Origin: an uncultured Haemophilus sp.
Lineage (GTDB): Bacteria > Pseudomonadota > Gammaproteobacteria > Enterobacterales > Pasteurellaceae
Assembly (NCBI GenBank): GCA_959600045.1
Contig: CAUGKJ010000024.1
Location: forward strand, 1 to 9,414
Direction of reading: 5' to 3'
DNA length: 9,414 bases
A model generated the notes under the pieces. The model ran no database searches. It was given only the letters and a program-made list of their open reading frames with translations, and was not told where the DNA came from. Both the position numbers and the translations under genes were made by a program. Of the stretch, positions 6,316 to 9,414 are shown piece after piece; the stretch's first letter is position 1; every line of letters begins with the position of its first letter.

Positions 6316-6507
6316 CTAAGATGCCTCATCTATATGTTCATCTTTTGACTGCTGAATTCGTTGGAAAATTTCCTCTCGGTGAACGGATACTTCTTTAGGC
6401 GCTTGCACACCGAGTTTGACTTGGTTTCCACGTACACTCAAAACCGTGATAGAAATATCGTCTCCAATGAGAACACTTTCGCCAACTTTTCGAGTTAAGA
6501 TTAACAT
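6316..6507 (-). CDS. csrA: CsrA, carbon storage regulator (RNA-binding)
   Basis: A small homodimeric protein that binds GGA motifs in mRNA leaders, usually blocking translation, and controls central carbon use, biofilm and virulence traits. It has 63 residues, against 61 in E. coli. The family core is intact: [10 protein letters not shown] with Leu4, [25 protein letters not shown] with Arg44, both RNA-contact positions. The C-terminal tail is variable, as usual. The ATG at 6507 has a strong AAGGAG (6515-6520) with 7-base spacing, and that site itself contains a GGA. It lies 78 bases downstream of alaS in the same direction, the order also found in enterobacteria. It may be read from alaS, from its own promoter, or both. 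Confidence 0.97.
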   Translation of the reverse strand: MLILTRKVGESVLIGDDISITVLSVRGNQVKLGVQAPKEVSVHREEIFQRIQQSKDEHIDEAS

Positions 6508-6514
6508 CTTTTAT

Positions 6515-6578
6515 CTCCTTAGTTTGCATTTATTAGATATCCCTATCAATCAAGTAAAGATCGGCATCCCACCGACCT
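6515..6578 (-). promoter_or_regulatory. csrA leader with three GGA motifs, two in hairpin loops (candidate CsrA self-binding sites)
   Basis: Read on the minus strand: (i) AGGTCGG pairs with CCGATCT (6558-6578, one G-U pair), exposing TGGGATG in the loop; (ii) GATA-GGGA-TATC (6536-6547) exposes GGGA; (iii) the ribosome site AAGGAG (6515-6520). The GGA triplets are 27 and 24 bases apart. CsrA prefers GGA in hairpin loops and one dimer can bridge two such sites; E. coli CsrA represses its own translation this way. Hairpin (i) starts 7 bases after the alaS stop and might also attenuate alaS transcripts, but its T-run is poor. Confidence 0.6.
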
Positions 6579-6585
6579 GCTTGTA

Positions 6586-9210
6586 CTACAGATTATTGCT
6601 TAACCAGTTTTGTGCGACAGTTAATGCTAGATTCACATTTTCTGGTTGGGAGCCTCCTGCCATTGCCATATCAGGGCGACCACCGCCTTTCCCACCAACT
6701 TGCTGAGCCATTAAATTCACTAGCTCACCAGCCTTCACTTTAGTAGTTAAATCGCTTGTTACGCCAACGACGAGGTTGACTTTATCATCTAAAATAGATG
6801 CAAATACAATTACGCCTGAACCAAGTTGATTTTTTAAATCATCAACCATCACACGTAACGATTTAGTTTCAATTCCGTCTAGTTGATGTACGATTACAGA
6901 AACATCATTAATTTTAACCGCACTTTTCACTAAATCAGACCCCGCTTGCATTGCGGCTTTTTCTTTTAATCCTTGTAATTCTTTTTCTGCTTTCTTCGCT
7001 TTATCTTGAAGTTGCTGAATTTTCTCAACAAGGGTATTAACGTCAGATTTAAATAAATCCGCACTTTGAGTAAGAATGCGTTGTTGATTATGTAACCAAT
7101 TAATTGCATTTTCACCCGTTACCGCTTCAATACGACGAATACCTGCTGCAACTGCAGTTTCCGCCACAATTTTAAATAAACCGATATCACCGGTACGTTT
7201 AGCATGAATGCCACCACAAAGTTCAACGGAGAAATCACCCATTGTTAAAACACGTACCACATCAGCATATTTTTCACCGAATAACGCCATTGCACCTTTT
7301 GCTTTTGCCGCTTCGATATCCATTATGTCCGTTTGAACCACAAAATTCTCACGTACTTTTTGGTTTACCAACGTTTCAATTTCGTTAAGCTGTGCTTTGG
7401 TAATCGCTTCCGGATGAGCAAAGTCAAAACGTAATGCTGTATCGGATACCAATGATCCTTTTTGCACTACATGGTGACCTAAAACTTGACGCAATGCGGC
7501 GTGTAATAAGTGTGTTGCAGAATGGTTAAGTGACGTTTGATGACGTCTTGCTGCATCTACAACCGCATTGACTGTTTGTCCGACTTTTAAAGTACCTTGT
7601 TCTAACTCACCAATATGACCAAATACTTGACCATATTTTTGAGTATCTTTTACATTAAACTGAGCATCTTGAGAAGTTAAATAACCGCTGTCACCAATTT
7701 GACCACCTGATTCCGCATAGAACGGGGTATTTTCTAAAATCACCACGGCACTTTGGCCTGCAGTAATACTCTCCACTGATTTTCCATCATGGAAAAGTGC
7801 GGTCACTTTGGCTAAAGATTCTGATTCAGTATAACCTTTAAATTTCGTTTCACCTTCTACACGAATAACATTGTTGTAATCCATGCCGAATTGGCTTGCA
7901 GATTGTGCGCGTAAGCGTTGTGCTTCCATTTCACGCTCAAAACCTGCTTCATCAATTGCAATATCACGCTCACGACATACGTCTGCCGTTAAATCAAGTG
8001 GGAAACCATAAGTATCATAAAGTTTAAAGGCAACTTCACCTGACAACACACCATCTTTCACTTGAGCAAGCGCATCGTCTAATAAGCTTAATCCTCGTTC
8101 TAATGTACGAGCAAACTGTTCTTCTTCTAAACGAAGTAATTTTTCGACATTCGCTTGTTTTTCTTTAACTTCTTTGCCTGCTTCAGCCATGACTTCAATT
8201 AAAGTCGGCACAAGTTTATAGAAGAACGCTTCTTTTGCCCCTAACAAGTGGCCATGACGTACTGCACGACGGATAATACGACGTAATACATAACCGCGAC
8301 CTTCGTTTGATGGAATTACGCCATCTGCAATTAAATATGCACAAGAACGAATGTGGTCTGCAATTACGCGTAATGATTTGTTTGTTAAATCTGTTGTTCC
8401 CACGATTTCAGCTGTTTTCGCAATTAATTTTTGGAAAATATCGATCTCATAGTTAGAGTTTACATGCTGTAATACGGCAGAAATACGCTCTAAGCCCATC
8501 CCGGTATCAACAGATGGACGTGGTAATTTTTCCATTGTGCCGTCTGCTTGACGGTTAAATTGCATGAATACCACGTTCCAAATTTCGATATAACGGTCAC
8601 CATCTTCTTCAGGTGAACCTGGAGGTCCCCCCCAAATGTGCTCACCGTGATCGTAGAAAATTTCGGTACATGGACCACAAGGACCTGTGTCACCCATTGC
8701 CCAGAAGTTATCTGATGCATAAGGCGCACCTTTGTTATCGCCGATACGAATAATGCGCTCTTCTGGCACACCGACTTCTTTATGCCAAATATCATAAGCT
8801 TCATTATCAGTTTCATACACGGTTACCCATAATTTTTCTTTTGGTAACCCGAGCCATTGTGGAGAGGTTAAAAACTCCCACGCGAAACTAATCGCATCAT
8901 GTTTGAAATAGTCGCCAAAGCTGAAGTTGCCGAGCATTTCAAAGAAAGTATGGTGACGCGCCGTATAACCGACGTTTTCTAAGTCATTATGCTTACCACC
9001 TGCGCGCACACAACGTTGTGCAGTTGTAGCACGTGAGTAAGGACGTTTATCCATACCAAGGAACACGTCTTTAAATTGGTTCATACCGGCATTAGTGAAA
9101 AGCAATGTCGGATCATTTTCAGGCACAAGTGAACTACTTGCGACGACCTGATGCCCCTTGCTATGGAAAAAATCAAGGAATGACTGTCTAATTTCTGCTG
9201 TTGTTTTCAT
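6586..9210 (-). CDS. alaS: AlaS, alanyl-tRNA synthetase
   Basis: Charges tRNA-Ala with alanine and hydrolyses mischarged Ser- and Gly-tRNA-Ala. It has 874 residues, against about 876 in E. coli. Domains: class II catalytic core (about 1-240) with the conserved [37 protein letters not shown] and motif 3 DTGMGLER (235-242); tRNA recognition (about 250-450); editing domain (about 550-700) with HSATH (563-567) and CGGIH (Cys665, His669) as zinc ligands; coiled coil (about 718-758); C-terminal domain ending in the glycine-rich [15 protein letters not shown]. The ATG at 9210 has AAGG 8 bases upstream. The gene sits between uspA and csrA. It carries two exact uptake signals. No missing active-site residue was seen. 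Confidence 0.98.
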   Translation of the reverse strand: MKTTAEIRQSFLDFFHSKGHQVVASSSLVPENDPTLLFTNAGMNQFKDVFLGMDKRPYSRATTAQRCVRAGGKHNDLENVGYTARHHTFFEMLGNFSFGDYFKHDAISFAWEFLTSPQWLGLPKEKLWVTVYETDNEAYDIWHKEVGVPEERIIRIGDNKGAPYASDNFWAMGDTGPCGPCTEIFYDHGEHIWGGPPGSPEEDGDRYIEIWNVVFMQFNRQADGTMEKLPRPSVDTGMGLERISAVLQHVNSNYEIDIFQKLIAKTAEIVGTTDLTNKSLRVIADHIRSCAYLIADGVIPSNEGRGYVLRRIIRRAVRHGHLLGAKEAFFYKLVPTLIEVMAEAGKEVKEKQANVEKLLRLEEEQFARTLERGLSLLDDALAQVKDGVLSGEVAFKLYDTYGFPLDLTADVCRERDIAIDEAGFEREMEAQRLRAQSASQFGMDYNNVIRVEGETKFKGYTESESLAKVTALFHDGKSVESITAGQSAVVILENTPFYAESGGQIGDSGYLTSQDAQFNVKDTQKYGQVFGHIGELEQGTLKVGQTVNAVVDAARRHQTSLNHSATHLLHAALRQVLGHHVVQKGSLVSDTALRFDFAHPEAITKAQLNEIETLVNQKVRENFVVQTDIMDIEAAKAKGAMALFGEKYADVVRVLTMGDFSVELCGGIHAKRTGDIGLFKIVAETAVAAGIRRIEAVTGENAINWLHNQQRILTQSADLFKSDVNTLVEKIQQLQDKAKKAEKELQGLKEKAAMQAGSDLVKSAVKINDVSVIVHQLDGIETKSLRVMVDDLKNQLGSGVIVFASILDDKVNLVVGVTSDLTTKVKAGELVNLMAQQVGGKGGGRPDMAMAGGSQPENVNLALTVAQNWLSNNL
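6917..6925 (-). repeat. DNA uptake signal core in the 3' part of alaS
   Basis: Exact ACCGCACTT; read on the minus strand it is followed by TAAAATTAATG, an AT-rich flank fitting the extended signal. It falls in the poorly conserved region after the coiled coil. Confidence 0.85.
7795..7803 (+). repeat. DNA uptake signal core in the middle of alaS
   Basis: Exact AAGTGCGGT, with a less AT-rich flank than the others. It lies in codons for the linker before the editing domain (Val-Thr-Ala-Leu-Phe, near residue 470). Confidence 0.8.
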
Positions 9211-9262
9211 TGATAAAACCTTGTGTCTCTATCTCGATCACGATTTGTAAAATAAGCTCACT

Positions 9263-9271
9263 ATTCTTGCA
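9263..9271 (-). promoter_or_regulatory. Weak candidate alaS promoter
   Basis: On the minus strand TGC directly precedes AAGAAT (9263-9268), an extended -10 with 4 of 6 matches. No good -35 is seen. The start would be near 9256, giving a leader of about 46 bases. Confidence 0.3.
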
Positions 9272-9282
9272 TATTTTGACCT

Positions 9283-9303
9283 AGAGAAAAAGGCTTTTTC
9301 ACT
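9283..9303. repeat. 21-bp palindrome upstream of alaS
   Basis: GAAAAAG and CTTTTTC meet around one central base (9286-9300); the outer AG and CT also pair after one mismatch. It lies about 75 bases before alaS, over the -35 region of the candidate promoter. It could be an operator, or a back-up terminator for uspA, though the loop would be tight. Confidence 0.4.
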
Positions 9304-9318
9304 GATCTTAAAGAAGAA

Positions 9319-9354
9319 AACCGCACTCTACTGCATTAATTGAGAAGTGCGGTT
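9319..9354 (-). terminator. Terminator of uspA built from an inverted pair of uptake signals
   Basis: AACCGCACT (9319-9327) pairs perfectly with AGTGCGGTT (9346-9354) around an 18-base loop. The right arm includes the exact uptake core (9345-9353); the left arm matches 8 of 9 bases. On the minus strand the stem is followed by TTCTTCTTT, so it would end transcription coming from uspA. Paired uptake signals used as terminators are well known in H. influenzae. Confidence 0.75.
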
Positions 9355-9398
9355 AAAATTTACGTTATTTTAATAGGGCTAAAAATAATTTTTGATCA

Positions 9399-9414
9399 CT
9401 ATTCATCGCGAAGT
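9399..9414 (-). CDS. uspA: Probable last codons of uspA (universal stress protein A)
   Basis: Only 16 bases are visible. One minus-strand frame reads Leu-Arg-Asp-Glu-stop, preceded by a base compatible with Pro. As I recall it, H. influenzae UspA ends in VVPLRDE and its gene lies next to alaS-csrA-galU. The terminator about 45 bases downstream supports a gene ending here. Another minus frame stays open to 9365 (FAMNSDQKLFLALLK) and cannot be strictly excluded. Confidence 0.5.

Noticed and set aside
6416..6706. Plus-strand frame across csrA, the gap and the alaS end
   Set aside because: It runs antisense through two conserved genes and the csrA leader hairpins; composition is not protein-like.
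8490..8816. Minus-strand frame of 108 codons inside alaS
   Set aside because: It is an out-of-frame shadow of the alaS catalytic domain.
1..9414. Search for mobile elements, CRISPR repeats, toxin-antitoxin, restriction or phage defence genes, tRNA and rRNA
   Set aside because: No transposase, terminal repeats, regularly spaced repeats, small toxin-like pairs or RNA genes were seen; every substantial frame is explained by a known core gene.

Overview
The window looks like ordinary chromosomal DNA from a Haemophilus-type member of the Pasteurellaceae. Six exact copies of the 9-base core of the Haemophilus influenzae DNA uptake signal (AAGTGCGGT or its complement) occur in 9.4 kb. That is about the density known for H. 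influenzae and far above chance (about 0.07 expected for a 9-mer counted on both strands). Gene content and protein sequences are gammaproteobacterial and AT-rich. The presence of cpxA and aqpZ makes a species such as H. parainfluenzae plausible, but I cannot name the species.

Layout, left to right. (1) The 3' part of cpxA (envelope-stress sensor kinase, +) ends at a bidirectional hairpin terminator. (2) A copper-resistance module follows: copA (Cu+ export ATPase) and copZ (small copper chaperone) on the minus strand, divergent from cueR on the plus strand. The gap between copZ and cueR holds a MerR-type operator and a promoter with the diagnostic 19-bp spacer. (3) metJ (methionine repressor, minus) ends one base from cueR. 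Its own promoter region carries met-box-like octamers over an extended -10. (4) aqpZ (water channel, +) and galU (UDP-glucose synthesis, minus) converge on two back-to-back terminators. (5) On the minus strand, uspA (last few codons only), alaS, csrA and galU lie in the order I recall from H. influenzae.

How the genes work together. CueR senses cytoplasmic Cu+ and switches on copZ-copA; CopZ carries Cu+ and CopA pumps it out. CpxA (envelope stress), MetJ (methionine regulon) and CsrA (post-transcriptional carbon-storage regulator) are independent global regulators. GalU, AlaS and AqpZ are housekeeping functions.

I saw no mobile element, CRISPR array, tRNA, rRNA, phage gene or defence system, and I do not think the window holds an undescribed protein system. 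The most interesting material is regulatory: a csrA leader with three GGA motifs, two of them in hairpin loops, which suggests self-repression; probable MetJ self-repression boxes; a 10-bp-phased TTACA triplet between metJ and aqpZ; a palindrome upstream of alaS; and uptake signals built into hairpins. No gene-free stretch exceeds 300 bases; the longest are about 225 bases (metJ-aqpZ and csrA-galU).
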